Shown: positions 8,752 through 17,725, counted from the stretch's first letter. The stretch is 64,000 nt of DNA from Bacillota bacterium (GCA_023434365.1 JAEYSV010000016.1:296946-360945); one strand, 5' to 3'. Notes: a model not told the origin generated them from the letters alone. Numbers and translations are program-made.

Positions 8752-11583
8752 CTATACTTCAATGCATTTTATATACTTATAGACTAGCTTTTGTCTTCTT
8801 GATAACTTTTTAGCATTTTCAAAAACAAACTTTTCGCTAAATTCTTTTGCTTTTAACCAGTCCTCATTAAGAATATCGCTTGCATACTTTGCTTTTAAAA
8901 TAATAGAAATATATTCCTTGAATTCATCCTGCTCAATAAACTGATAAGTTTGTTCAATACTCTTTGCAAAATCCTCATATGACTCTCTAGTATTATAGCT
9001 ATGTCCATCTTTACTTAATAATATTGACACTGCATTATAATCCATGATTACTCTATCTTGAAGCGAAGCACATTCATATTGAGCTATTTTATTGTTCTTA
9101 ACAATACTTTTCCTTATTAATATAGTAACTATACCTATGAAAAGAGTAGAAAGAAAGAGTGAAAATACTATAATTGATCTTTTAATAGGCTCTGACAAAC
9201 CATCGAACCAGTCAATAATTGTTCCAATCAATGGAACCTTTTTAATCTGCTCCGTTGGTTTTTCAATTTTATCGGTAGAATGACTACTACTAGGTTTTAC
9301 TGTGGTTTTAGGCGTTGGCGTTGGTTTCGCTGTTGGCCTTGGTGTCGGTTTTACGGTTGGGTAAGGTGTTGCTTCTGGGTCAATAATTACTGAAGGGATT
9401 ACAGTTTCCCCATTTTCTACATATGCAGGTGTCACCTCTAACGGAAACCATCCATAGCCTGGCAAATACACTTCTACCCATGCATGTGCATTTGTATCTT
9501 TTATATCTATCTCTACCATATCACCTTCAGGTATTGTACCAACATAATCATCACGATAAATATCTTGTTTCTCGACAACTGTAGCATTATTTATGTCATT
9601 ACTGGTTATGACATAACCTTCGACATATCGGGTCGGAATCCCCAATGCTCTTAACATTATTGTAGCTGCTGATGCATAATGCATACAATAACCTATTCGA
9701 GTATTATATAAAAAGTTATCAATAAAATCTTCTCCTTTAGGACACTTCCCAGGTGTTAATGAATATGATGTATTTTCCTTTAAATAGTTTTTTACATAAT
9801 TAACTTTTGCAAGTAATGTCTGTCCTTCCTCACTAGAAATATATTCTTCTCCAGGGTATATATTGCTAACATTAACTTTTTCATAATTTATCGTAAGAAA
9901 ATCATTGAATAGATATGGAGTATCTGTTGAAATTTCCTTTTCCTCTTCTTTGTAAAAGCGTTTTGAATCTTCTACTACTTTTTGAAAACGTCCCTCTGGT
10001 ATACGAGTATAAGTGTCAATTGCGTACTTAAAATACTCTCGTTCCGCTTGAAGAAATTCTTTATATTTTGTTCGATTAATGTCGTAATACTCATAATAAC
10101 TTTCATTTTCTTCCCTTAAATCAACTGAGTATTGTGTGTCATAAGTTCCGTAAAAATTAGCCACTTTTGGGGTAATATAATCCCTTGATAAAAATGATTC
10201 TAATATACCGCTACCCAAAGTCTGATTTAGCATTTGATAACTATCAATAGCTGCATCTGATCTTAGCCTTTGATATCCATCTACAGTCTCTTCATATATG
10301 GTGAGCGCATTGTATGGCAAATAATTAGTTTTATCACTTGCACCAATATTTTCAATAAAAAAGGTGTTTTTATACATTTTAAGTTGTTCTATATCTTCTT
10401 CCAATAAATTAATTAAGTATGCTGGCGTCAAATTACCATTAATATGTCCTTTTAACTGACTTAACACCTGTTCTTTCTTATCCTGTTCTGTTTCTGTTAT
10501 GCCTATCCATTCATTATCACCATATTGATGCCCTACATAACCTTTCAAGTAAAATGCTCCAATACCATATTTAATAAATCTAACCTTCAAAGCACTCTTC
10601 TCTCTGAACTTCAAGTTGCCCACATTACTTAAATCTCCACCACTTAATCCTCCTCCTGCAGAGGAATTGAACCCGTCAAAAAGTTCATCAATAAAACTAC
10701 CCTCAAGCAAGTTGCTTTTCATTAAAGAATCTACCGAATCTCTAATACTGCTTTTTACTTCATCTGCGTCAAATTCACTCTCATATCTTTCTGGACTATA
10801 CATTGTATAACTGACTAAGAATACACTAAAAAGCATTATAATGATAAATAATTGAACATATACTCGTAATATATTTATTGAAATCATTTCTTTTTGAAAT
10901 GAATCCACCTTATAAAAATGATTTTTCTTAATAAAACTATGTTTCTCGGCAAGGAGCGATGAAACATGAGCAATAAAACAGATTACATAAAGTACCAACG
11001 GCATAATGTCTGGTGTGTATCCCACTAATAGGGGAACCACCACAAATGGAAGACTTATTGTATAAAACATACTTAATGTCTTTCCACGTAAAAAAGAAAA
11101 TGTCATGAGATAACTGATAATTAACATTAAGAAAATAGTAAAAATCGTAACCGCTTCAGAATCATATTTGCTTATGGTATCTAATAATCCAACTTTTGTA
11201 TCATAATAGAAAGAATAGCTATTTAATATTGCATTCGCAACATGGTAAAATCCTTGTATAATCTGTTCAGTATAAATGAAAGCATAAATACAAAGGATGC
11301 CAAACAAAACTAATAGACTTATTTTTCTTGTTTTAGTTAATATCAACAGTATATAGATGGTATATATCGACAATATACCCACTACAACTATCGCAAATCC
11401 ATTCATTTCTATTTGAATTCCAGAAGAAAATGAAAAAAATTGACTAAGTACCATAACTATTAAAAATATAGGTTGTAATATTACAGCAATAGCCTGCCTA
11501 CTTCTCTTGACACTAGTAGTCAATTCAACATTATTACTAAAATAAATACCGGTAATACCGGAAGTTGTTTTTTTTGATTTCAT
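8752..11583 (-). CDS. Transglutaminase-like membrane protein (TgpA/DUF3488-type architecture)
   Basis: This is a large (943-residue) membrane-anchored protein with an external transglutaminase-like cysteine protease/transferase fold. About six N-terminal membrane helices (residues 30-250) are followed by a long extracytoplasmic region. Catalytic Cys633 lies in GYCMHYA and the His in NAHAWVEV; the third acidic position is Glu in PLEVTP, as often in Firmicute members. Then come a Pro/Thr/Lys-rich linker (about 745-790), one more membrane helix and a cytoplasmic helical tail. The start ATG follows AGAGGGG. The gene begins 12 bp after the DUF58 gene, the third of four genes in a conserved MoxR-DUF58-transglutaminase arrangement. 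Its natural substrate is unknown. Confidence 0.88.
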   Translation of the reverse strand: MKSKKTTSGITGIYFSNNVELTTSVKRSRQAIAVILQPIFLIVMVLSQFFSFSSGIQIEMNGFAIVVVGILSIYTIYILLILTKTRKISLLVLFGILCIYAFIYTEQIIQGFYHVANAILNSYSFYYDTKVGLLDTISKYDSEAVTIFTIFLMLIISYLMTFSFLRGKTLSMFYTISLPFVVVPLLVGYTPDIMPLVLYVICFIAHVSSLLAEKHSFIKKNHFYKVDSFQKEMISINILRVYVQLFIIIMLFSVFLVSYTMYSPERYESEFDADEVKSSIRDSVDSLMKSNLLEGSFIDELFDGFNSSAGGGLSGGDLSNVGNLKFREKSALKVRFIKYGIGAFYLKGYVGHQYGDNEWIGITETEQDKKEQVLSQLKGHINGNLTPAYLINLLEEDIEQLKMYKNTFFIENIGASDKTNYLPYNALTIYEETVDGYQRLRSDAAIDSYQMLNQTLGSGILESFLSRDYITPKVANFYGTYDTQYSVDLREENESYYEYYDINRTKYKEFLQAEREYFKYAIDTYTRIPEGRFQKVVEDSKRFYKEEEKEISTDTPYLFNDFLTINYEKVNVSNIYPGEEYISSEEGQTLLAKVNYVKNYLKENTSYSLTPGKCPKGEDFIDNFLYNTRIGYCMHYASAATIMLRALGIPTRYVEGYVITSNDINNATVVEKQDIYRDDYVGTIPEGDMVEIDIKDTNAHAWVEVYLPGYGWFPLEVTPAYVENGETVIPSVIIDPEATPYPTVKPTPRPTAKPTPTPKTTVKPSSSHSTDKIEKPTEQIKKVPLIGTIIDWFDGLSEPIKRSIIVFSLFLSTLFIGIVTILIRKSIVKNNKIAQYECASLQDRVIMDYNAVSILLSKDGHSYNTRESYEDFAKSIEQTYQFIEQDEFKEYISIILKAKYASDILNEDWLKAKEFSEKFVFENAKKLSRRQKLVYKYIKCIEV

Positions 11584-11595
11584 TACAATCCCCTC

Positions 11596-12795
11596 TTAAA
11601 GCTGTAATGCTTGTAATTGTTTTTGTACATTATTAATCTGAATCGATTGAACAAGCAAATTCTCTGTTGATGTTTCCGGATTAAAACTTTCCTCAGACAA
11701 TACCTGTTCTGTAACATACGTGTAAAACAATCTGCTACTAAGTAACTCTTTGTGCATAATAAGAACAATTTCTGGATCATAGCTCATTGCCTGATAATAT
11801 ATATGGCTCAGATTGTGAACCTCAGAATTATTCTTAACATACTCAAGTAAATTAAATGAATTGTCATAATGTGGACTTTTAAGTAATTCGTTCATTACTT
11901 CATATAAATCATCAATCATGCTAACTTCACGTAGCATAACCTCTTTTGAGTGTTTGTCATACCAACAAAATGTATGCCTCTGCTCTTCTAATAATAATTG
12001 ATAGCTTATTGACAAAACCGTAGTGTGAAGAGCGTCCATATATTGATAAACGTGCTTATTTCCCGTTGGTAAAAACAAGTCAATAAATATGTGAATACCA
12101 CAATTAATTGGTAAACTATAATCTTTTACAAAAATGGTATCCTTTTTACTACTTAATTTCCAGTGGATTCTTTGGATTCTATCACCTTCCTTATACTCCC
12201 TAATATCAAATACTTCGGAAGGGTCATCTCCACTTTTAACTTTTGAATATACATTACTTTCATATAAGATATTTTGTCCAAGCTCCATTGTGTCCTGCAT
12301 ATCATAGATCAATGGCATAATGCAAATATCAATTGAGTTACCTGTTTTCACTTTACGTGAAAATATACGTAGCAAATCGTATGCTCTGACTTCCCCAATT
12401 TCGATCGATAATATACCTACGTGCTCTGACTTTAATTCAAATTGAATTTCCTGTGTACTTTTTCCCATCACGCCTAATGTTAATACTTGCTTTTCCTTAT
12501 GTTGCTGATAGCCATTGTAATACTTTACTACTACTTTCAATGATGACACAGGGAAAATTGCTTTATTCTTTATGTACAAACAACATTTGACTGATTGGTT
12601 CACTGACACAACAGGATACAGTGAACGAATTTCTACTTCGACACTAAATTTGGCTACCAATATAATTAAAAAAAGTAAAACTGGTGTCATAGTCATTAGG
12701 ATAAATGCGTATAACATCTGTACATGGGAATACAATATAGCAAGCACTCCCATATATATGATGATTACCAAATAAATTAACTTATTTCGCCACAT
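11596..12795 (-). CDS. DUF58 domain protein
   Basis: This 399-residue protein has two N-terminal membrane helices (about 5-45), a beta-rich middle region, and the DUF58 core in the second half, recognised by VFDIREYKEGDRIQRIHWK followed by KDTIFVKDYS. DUF58 proteins have a von Willebrand A-like fold and nearly always pair with MoxR AAA ATPases. Here the MoxR gene is 15 bp upstream and the transglutaminase-like gene 12 bp downstream, so the three products probably form one membrane-associated system. MoxR partners are thought to act as chaperones for metal-dependent or cell-envelope complexes; the exact role here is not known. Confidence 0.88.
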   Translation of the reverse strand: MWRNKLIYLVIIIYMGVLAILYSHVQMLYAFILMTMTPVLLFLIILVAKFSVEVEIRSLYPVVSVNQSVKCCLYIKNKAIFPVSSLKVVVKYYNGYQQHKEKQVLTLGVMGKSTQEIQFELKSEHVGILSIEIGEVRAYDLLRIFSRKVKTGNSIDICIMPLIYDMQDTMELGQNILYESNVYSKVKSGDDPSEVFDIREYKEGDRIQRIHWKLSSKKDTIFVKDYSLPINCGIHIFIDLFLPTGNKHVYQYMDALHTTVLSISYQLLLEEQRHTFCWYDKHSKEVMLREVSMIDDLYEVMNELLKSPHYDNSFNLLEYVKNNSEVHNLSHIYYQAMSYDPEIVLIMHKELLSSRLFYTYVTEQVLSEESFNPETSTENLLVQSIQINNVQKQLQALQL

Positions 12796-12810
12796 AATGG
12801 GATTCCTTTC

Positions 12811-13746
12811 TTATATCCTTGGAGGTGTTACCTGATTAATAATATCTATAACAATTTGTTCCGTGGTCACATGATTAATCTTTGCTTTAGCGCTTAACAT
12901 AATACGATGTCCAATTACATCCCCAAATACATAGGTAATATCCTCAGGAATAACATAATCTCTTCCATGTATATATGCACTCGCTCTACTCATTGCAGCT
13001 ATAGCTATGCTCCCTCTTGGACTTACCCCTAAGCTAATCATTGGATGGTTTCTTGAAGCAGCAACCAAAGCAGCAATATATGCAAACAAAATATCGTGCA
13101 CAAAGACATTAGATACTTCCTTTTGCATTTTCTCAATAGCCTCTTTTCCAATAATACGATTAACGTCTTCCAAAGGATTGCTATTTTGTCTACCTTTAAT
13201 TATATCAATTTCCTGATTCATATCTGGATATCCCATTGATAGACGTATCATAAAACGGTCCAACTGAGAATCAGGCAGCATCTGGGTTCCTACACTACCA
13301 CTAGGATTCTGTGTGGCAATTACAAAAAATGGTTTTGGAACCTCTCTTGTTTCCCCATCAACCGTTACTTTTCCTTCTTCCATAACTTCTAGTAAAGCAG
13401 ACTGCGTTTTAGATGATGTACGGTTTATTTCATCGGCTAAAAATAAATTGCATAATACTGCACCTGGTTTATATTCAAACTTCCCCTCTTTTGTTAGAAT
13501 ATGAAAACCAATAACATCAGTAGGTAGTACATCTGGAGTAAACTGCATGCGCTTATACTCTAGGTCCATTGCCTTAGAAAAAGCTAACGCTAACGTTGTT
13601 TTTCCTACACCTGGAATATCTTCTATTAGTATATGACCTTTTGCAAGCATAGCCGTTAACACTTTTTCAATAGCACTGTCCTTTCCTCTAATTACTTTCT
13701 TTACTTCATTAAGTATCTCGTATATTACCATCCTATTGTCTTCCAT
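12811..13746 (-). CDS. MoxR-family AAA+ ATPase
   Basis: This 311-residue AAA+ ATPase of the MoxR clade likely uses ATP hydrolysis to remodel partner proteins. Walker A is GVGKTT at residues 46-51 and Walker B is LFLADEINR at 101-109. Sensor 1 is the IATQNP segment, followed by the arginine-rich LDRFMIR. A C-terminal lid helical domain (GVSPRGS) is typical of the clade. GGGAGA lies seven bases before the ATG. It is the second gene of the operon, directly ahead of the DUF58 gene, its usual partner. Confidence 0.95.
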   Translation of the reverse strand: MEDNRMVIYEILNEVKKVIRGKDSAIEKVLTAMLAKGHILIEDIPGVGKTTLALAFSKAMDLEYKRMQFTPDVLPTDVIGFHILTKEGKFEYKPGAVLCNLFLADEINRTSSKTQSALLEVMEEGKVTVDGETREVPKPFFVIATQNPSGSVGTQMLPDSQLDRFMIRLSMGYPDMNQEIDIIKGRQNSNPLEDVNRIIGKEAIEKMQKEVSNVFVHDILFAYIAALVAASRNHPMISLGVSPRGSIAIAAMSRASAYIHGRDYVIPEDITYVFGDVIGHRIMLSAKAKINHVTTEQIVIDIINQVTPPRI

Positions 13747-13771
13747 TTTCTATTCTCCCTTTTCCTTTTAA

Positions 13772-14209
13772 CTATTTTATACGTAACACTTTTCTAACAG
13801 ATACCGGTACTCTAGCAAATAAACCTGCTAATATTTTTAATAATAGTCCTAATAGCAGCAAGTAAAAAGCAAGTCCAAATCTACATTCCTCTTCTTGAGC
13901 ATATATTACAACATTACCAATTACGATTATTGCTTCCAATAAAGTAGGAACAGCACTTAGTTTTGGTTTTATTACAAAAACTATAAAGAAAATTGCTGTT
14001 AATATTGCTGTATATAGCCCGTCCATATCTCTCATATAAATATATACTTCGTTATAATCTGTTATTAGATATGGAAGATAACAACCTGCTATTGATACTG
14101 CTACAGCTGCTATCCCTACATACCAGAAAATAGCACCTAATAAGTTTGTATTATTTTTAAATCTTGATTTGTAATCTTTTCCCATAGTATGCTCTGTTGC
14201 TCCTCCCAT
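13772..14209 (-). CDS. Hypothetical four-helix membrane protein, first gene of MoxR operon
   Basis: This 145-residue protein has four predicted membrane helices and basic cytoplasmic ends (KDYKSRFKNN at the N-terminus, RKVLRIK at the C-terminus). No family was recognised. Two starts are possible. The ATG at 14209 has no clear ribosome site. The in-frame ATG at 14185 is preceded, 14 bases upstream, by GGGAGGAG lying inside the first codons of the longer form. The first could instead be a short 5' extension artefact. The gene precedes moxR by 25 bp, so a role in the same membrane complex is likely but unproven. Confidence 0.6.
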   Translation of the reverse strand: MGGATEHTMGKDYKSRFKNNTNLLGAIFWYVGIAAVAVSIAGCYLPYLITDYNEVYIYMRDMDGLYTAILTAIFFIVFVIKPKLSAVPTLLEAIIVIGNVVIYAQEEECRFGLAFYLLLLGLLLKILAGLFARVPVSVRKVLRIK

Positions 14210-14424
14210 AAACTGTCCAATAAAAATTTATTTTTTGTATTATAAACTAGATTTAATTTTAGATTTCCCTCTTTCTACATATCTCCTTTCCACTTTTTCA
14301 ACGTGTAATAACACTATTATATTCCATTTTTCTTAAATAAAAAACCCATAAATCAATTTTTGGAAAAAGAAAAAAGCCCTAACCCAACGGACTCTCTGTT
14401 CCGTCAAACTAAGACTTTTAAAAA
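14210..14424. other. AT-rich gap between MoxR operon and tRNA-Lys
   Basis: No gene is seen. A TATAAT on the minus strand about 35 bp ahead of the 145-residue membrane protein gene is the likely -10 of the MoxR operon, but no good -35 box is visible. Confidence 0.4.
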
Positions 14425-14497
14425 TACGCCAACAGGGACTCGAACCCTGGACACCCTGATTAAGAGTCAGGTGCTCTACCAACTGAGCTATTAGCGC
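14425..14497 (-). tRNA. tRNA-Lys (anticodon CTT)
   Basis: A complete cloverleaf of 73 nt. Acceptor GCGCTAA pairs with TTGGCGT (two G-U pairs), the D stem is GCTC/GAGC, the anticodon arm CCTGA-CTCTTAA-TCAGG gives anticodon CTT, and the T arm is CAGGG-TTCGAGT-CCCTG. The discriminator is A and CCA is not encoded. It reads AAG codons. Confidence 0.95.
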
Positions 14498-14518
14498 ATA
14501 TTCAACAACGCAAGAGTT

Positions 14519-14547
14519 ATTATAAATGATATATTTTTAAATTGCAA
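14519..14547 (-). promoter_or_regulatory. Promoter of tRNA-Lys
   Basis: On the minus strand, TTGCAA (14542-14547), 17 bases, TATAAT (14519-14524), 22 bp ahead of the tRNA. Confidence 0.7.
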
Positions 14548-14630
14548 CCCCTTTTTCTTGTTTTTTATGCCTATTGTGTATGGAAAAAGTAGGATAATGT
14601 AAAGAATAATAAAAATGAGAGAAGATTACG

Positions 14631-14659
14631 TTGATTATACCTTTAGATATAAGTATAAT
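14631..14659 (+). promoter_or_regulatory. Promoter of the AI-2E-family permease gene
   Basis: TTGATT (14631-14636), 17 bases, TATAAT (14654-14659), 33 bp ahead of the start codon. Confidence 0.7.
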
Positions 14660-14691
14660 CAAAGTAATAAAATAGGGTAAAGAGGTATTCT

Positions 14692-16053
14692 ATGATGAAT
14701 AATAAGACACATAAAAATGAAACAAGCGAGAGTAGTCAGGTAAGTGTTAAGGAAAGCCTATCGGACAAATTAGATAAAATAATTGACGGAACGATTGACG
14801 ATGCCTTAAATGGTGTAGACCCACCAATAATAGCAAGAACAATAGATACTAACTCCTCTTCAAAAACAGAAAAAGGTAACCAAGAATCAAATCCCTTTTT
14901 ATTTCACTCTAATTCTCGATACTTTACAATCTGTATCTATGGTTTATTTTTTGTAGCTCTTGCAACACTGATTATTATGTTAATTATAAACTGGCAAAAT
15001 ACTAGTGATTTAATCAGCTCCTTTTTTAGTGCTATTACTCCTTTTATAATAGCATTTTTCATTGCATACATTCTAAATCCATTTGTTAAATGGGTTGATT
15101 ACTTATTACAAAAATATATATTTAAAAAACGATTATTAAAGGGACGAAGATTCTTTTCAATTGCCATAGTATATATTATTGTTCTTGCAACCATTACGCT
15201 GGCAATGTTTTATATAATTCCTGAAATTATTAATAGTGTAAAGGATATTGAGGGCGTTTCTAAAAAAATAAACGTTACTGAGATTTCTAAAGATATAACA
15301 GATATGCTCGAAGATTTGCAATTACGTTATCCTGAATTTAATTTCAAAATAGTGGAAGACAGGATAAATGAAATGGTACCCCTGCTGTTAAGTATGAGTA
15401 CCTCATTATTATCAGATATATTGAGTATTTCTTTCTCTATCGTACGTACCTTAATTAATATTCTTTTAGCTATTGTCATATCATGTTACATGCTGTCAGA
15501 TAAGCAAACATTAACGCGTAATACTAAGCGGGTATTATACTCTATCCTTAGTAAAAAAAGAGCAGATTCTATTGTTATCAACACAAGAGAATGTAACATA
15601 ATATTCAGCAAATTTATTATAGGTAAATCAATTGATTCACTAATTATTGGAATTTTGTGCTTTATAATTATGTCAATCTTACAGCTTCCTTATGCGATTT
15701 TGTTTAGTGTAATAGTTGGTATTACCAATATGATTCCTTACTTTGGACCATTTATTGGAGCAATTCCCGGAGTTGTAATTTATCTCTTAATTAACCCTTT
15801 TAATGCACTTGTTTTTAGCATTATGATATTTTTGCTTCAGCAGTTTGATGGTCTTTACCTCGGCCCTAAAATTCTTGGCGAATCTACTGGTTTAACACCT
15901 CTTTGGGTAATTTTTGGAATTACGCTTGGTGGCGCCTATGCTGGTGTTCTGGGTATGTTCCTCGGTGTTCCAATAACAGCGGTAATTGCTTATCTACTTA
16001 ATAAATTCTTAACCAATCGATTAAATAAAAAAAACATTACTATTGACTCATAA
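14692..16053 (+). CDS. AI-2E transporter family (PerM/YtvI-like) permease
   Basis: This 453-residue membrane protein belongs to the AI-2 exporter / PerM (DUF20) superfamily. A hydrophilic N-terminal extension of about 75 residues precedes about eight membrane helices. The family hallmark is the cytoplasmic/re-entrant segment before the conserved GITNMIPYFGPFIGAIPG, followed by GGAYAGVLGMFLGVPI near the C-terminus. AGAGG lies six bases before the first of two consecutive ATG codons. The gene stands alone between a good promoter and a terminator. Family members have been linked to AI-2 export or Na+/H+ antiport, so the substrate is left open. Confidence 0.88.
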   Translation: MMNNKTHKNETSESSQVSVKESLSDKLDKIIDGTIDDALNGVDPPIIARTIDTNSSSKTEKGNQESNPFLFHSNSRYFTICIYGLFFVALATLIIMLIINWQNTSDLISSFFSAITPFIIAFFIAYILNPFVKWVDYLLQKYIFKKRLLKGRRFFSIAIVYIIVLATITLAMFYIIPEIINSVKDIEGVSKKINVTEISKDITDMLEDLQLRYPEFNFKIVEDRINEMVPLLLSMSTSLLSDILSISFSIVRTLINILLAIVISCYMLSDKQTLTRNTKRVLYSILSKKRADSIVINTRECNIIFSKFIIGKSIDSLIIGILCFIIMSILQLPYAILFSVIVGITNMIPYFGPFIGAIPGVVIYLLINPFNALVFSIMIFLLQQFDGLYLGPKILGESTGLTPLWVIFGITLGGAYAGVLGMFLGVPITAVIAYLLNKFLTNRLNKKNITIDS

Positions 16054-16061
16054 TTCAAAAT

Positions 16062-16107
16062 AAAAAAGCAAGAGATTAGATTTCAATCCAAATCCCTTGC
16101 TTTTTTA
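16062..16107. terminator. Bidirectional terminator between permease and thioredoxin genes
   Basis: AAAAAAGCAAGAGATT (16062-16077) pairs, with one mismatch, with AATCCCTTGCTTTTTT (16091-16106). The A-run/T-run ends serve both directions for the convergent genes. Confidence 0.85.
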
Positions 16108-16146
16108 TTTTATCATGTAATACACATTTAAGTAATATCTGACCGA

Positions 16147-16464
16147 TTATTGAGCAGCTTTTATTTTCTCTACCAAAAGGTTCTTGTCTATTGTTCCTAC
16201 AACTTTTTCTTTTACTTCTCCATTTTTAATAATTAAAAATGTTGGTATCGTCATAACACCATATTTTCTTGCGGTGTTTGGATTATTGTCGACATTTAGC
16301 TTACCAACCTTTGCAACTCCAGTTAATTCTTCTGCAACCTGATCTACCACCGGTCCCATCATCTTACAAGGACCACACCAATCTGCATAAAAATCCACTA
16401 GTACTACTTGTTCTTCATTTAATACATCTTGTTCAAAGTTTTCATCAGTAAAATTAAGTGACAT
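16147..16464 (-). CDS. trxA: Thioredoxin
   Basis: A 105-residue thioredoxin, the usual length, which reduces protein disulfides with electrons from thioredoxin reductase. The active site WCGPC is at about residues 29-33, and the conserved cis-Pro lies in GVMTIPTF near 76. GGAGG is seven bases upstream of the ATG. There is no neighbouring reductase gene, so the reductase must be encoded elsewhere. Confidence 0.96.
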   Translation of the reverse strand: MSLNFTDENFEQDVLNEEQVVLVDFYADWCGPCKMMGPVVDQVAEELTGVAKVGKLNVDNNPNTARKYGVMTIPTFLIIKNGEVKEKVVGTIDKNLLVEKIKAAQ

Positions 16465-16502
16465 AATTTCCTCCTATCATTTGTTAGTTTGTAATTTATG
16501 AT

Positions 16503-16643
16503 TTAGCTTTTATTACTACCTTTATCTATTTTTAGTAATTTCGCCACTTCATCAAATGATTGTTTCATTCCAAGTGCTTTTTTTTGAAGATTAACATTAG
16601 GGCTTAACTTACGTTCAATTCGTTTTTGAACAGTTAGTTTCAT
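16503..16643 (-). CDS. Small hypothetical protein, 46 residues
   Basis: A short open frame on the minus strand with gene-like signals: ATG at 16643, GGAGGG at 16651-16656 seven bases upstream, stop at 16503. The product begins MKLTVQKRIERKLSP and ends KIDKGSNKS. It is basic and probably helical, with no Cys and no membrane segment. A possible promoter (TTGTAT, 18 bases, TATTAT) lies ahead of it. It sits between trmB and trxA on the same strand. No function is recognised. The strong ribosome site and biased composition argue for a real gene. Confidence 0.6.
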   Translation of the reverse strand: MKLTVQKRIERKLSPNVNLQKKALGMKQSFDEVAKLLKIDKGSNKS

Positions 16644-16747
16644 AGTACTACCCTCCATATATCATTACTTCATTGTATGATAATATGTTCTAAAAAGTAC
16701 TATATACAATTATTCGATAATTATTCATCGCTCATTATCCTTATTAC

Positions 16748-17392
16748 TTAACATTTTTCACGGTACGCGACAAGACGGTTAATTGGCTTTCCCTCTGCTA
16801 CAAAACGACTTTCATACTCAGTCATAATATTACCTTCCAAGTACTCACTGTGATGAAGATCAAATGTATAATTTTCTAAAATCCATCCAGCTTCTGTTAC
16901 TTCTTGAAGAGAAAAGTCAAATAAACCCCGATTATCAGTCTTAAACACTACTCTACCTTCTGTAGATAGAATCTTATTATATCTATCGAAAAACTGCCTA
17001 CTTGTTAATCGTCTCTTAGAATGGCGATCCTTAGGCCATGGATCTGAAAAGTTTAAGTAAATACGCTCTACTTCGTTCCTTTCAAATATCTCATTTAAAT
17101 TTTCGGCATCTATTCGAATAAAAATTAAATTGTTATTCTCTAACAACGGTCGTTTTTCTAATGCTCTTATTAGAACACTTGAGAATTTTTCAATTCCTAC
17201 ATAATTAATATGGGGATTCCTTTGAGCAAGTTCCATGATAAATTGACCTTTTCCCATTCCAATTTCTATATGAATAGGATAATCATTTTTGAAAATCTCA
17301 CCCCATCTACCTTTATACTCTTCAGGATGTTGAACGACATATTCACTTGCCTCAATATTCTCACGAGAGCCTTTAACATTTCTTAATCGCAT
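16748..17392 (-). CDS. trmB: tRNA (guanine-N7-)-methyltransferase
   Basis: TrmB methylates N7 of G46 in the tRNA variable loop using S-adenosylmethionine. The 214 residues match the family. The SAM-binding strand-turn IEIGMGKGQFIMELA is at about residues 42-56, and the family signature NFSDPWPKDRHSKRRLT at about 114-130. The C-terminal acceptor segment FDLHHSEYLEGNIMTEYE contains the conserved TEYE. The gene has its own promoter (17528-17556) and a leader of about 128 nt that can form two competing hairpins. Confidence 0.96.
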   Translation of the reverse strand: MRLRNVKGSRENIEASEYVVQHPEEYKGRWGEIFKNDYPIHIEIGMGKGQFIMELAQRNPHINYVGIEKFSSVLIRALEKRPLLENNNLIFIRIDAENLNEIFERNEVERIYLNFSDPWPKDRHSKRRLTSRQFFDRYNKILSTEGRVVFKTDNRGLFDFSLQEVTEAGWILENYTFDLHHSEYLEGNIMTEYESRFVAEGKPINRLVAYREKC

Positions 17393-17440
17393 CTTAATTC
17401 TCCTAAATCATTTTATCTAATTCTATCATTTTGTTTATTT

Positions 17441-17517
17441 GTTTCACTTTTTACGTGATTGAATACATAAATCATTCTAACAAAGTGAAACCTTTTATAT
17501 AAAAAATGACTTTGTTA
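17441..17517 (-). promoter_or_regulatory. trmB leader with two mutually exclusive hairpins
   Basis: Read on the minus strand, three segments lie in the leader. P1 is TAACAAAGT (plus-strand 17509-17517). P2 is GTTTCACTTTGTTA (17478-17491). P3 is AAAGTGAAAC (17441-17450). P1 pairs perfectly with ACTTTGTTA of P2 (9 bp), and P3 pairs perfectly with GTTTCACTTT of P2 (10 bp). The two share the bases ACTTT, so only one can form at a time. No T-run or buried ribosome site is evident next to P3, so the regulatory outcome is unclear. Confidence 0.5.
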
Positions 17518-17527
17518 CGTTAGTATG

Positions 17528-17556
17528 ATTATATGTAAAACAAAAAAGGAAGTCAA
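17528..17556 (-). promoter_or_regulatory. Promoter of trmB
   Basis: On the minus strand, TTGACT (17551-17556), 17 bases, TATAAT (17528-17533). It is a near-consensus sigma-A promoter about 135 bp ahead of the trmB start. Confidence 0.75.
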
Positions 17557-17725
17557 CTATTGCAACGTCTTTAGCTATTAATCTAAATTTGTACAGAGTT
17601 TATAATAATTTTTCGTTTATTTTTATTTTCACGAAATTTATTAACTATTATTATTAAAATTAAATGATTACAATATAAAAATTTATACATATTCACTATA
17701 GTATTTTCTTACAAAAGGTGTATTA

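Noticed and set aside
14369..14404. Possible terminator after tRNA-Lys
   Set aside because: The stem ACGGA/TCCGT is only 5 bp, and the T-run lies 11 bases beyond it, too far for intrinsic termination.
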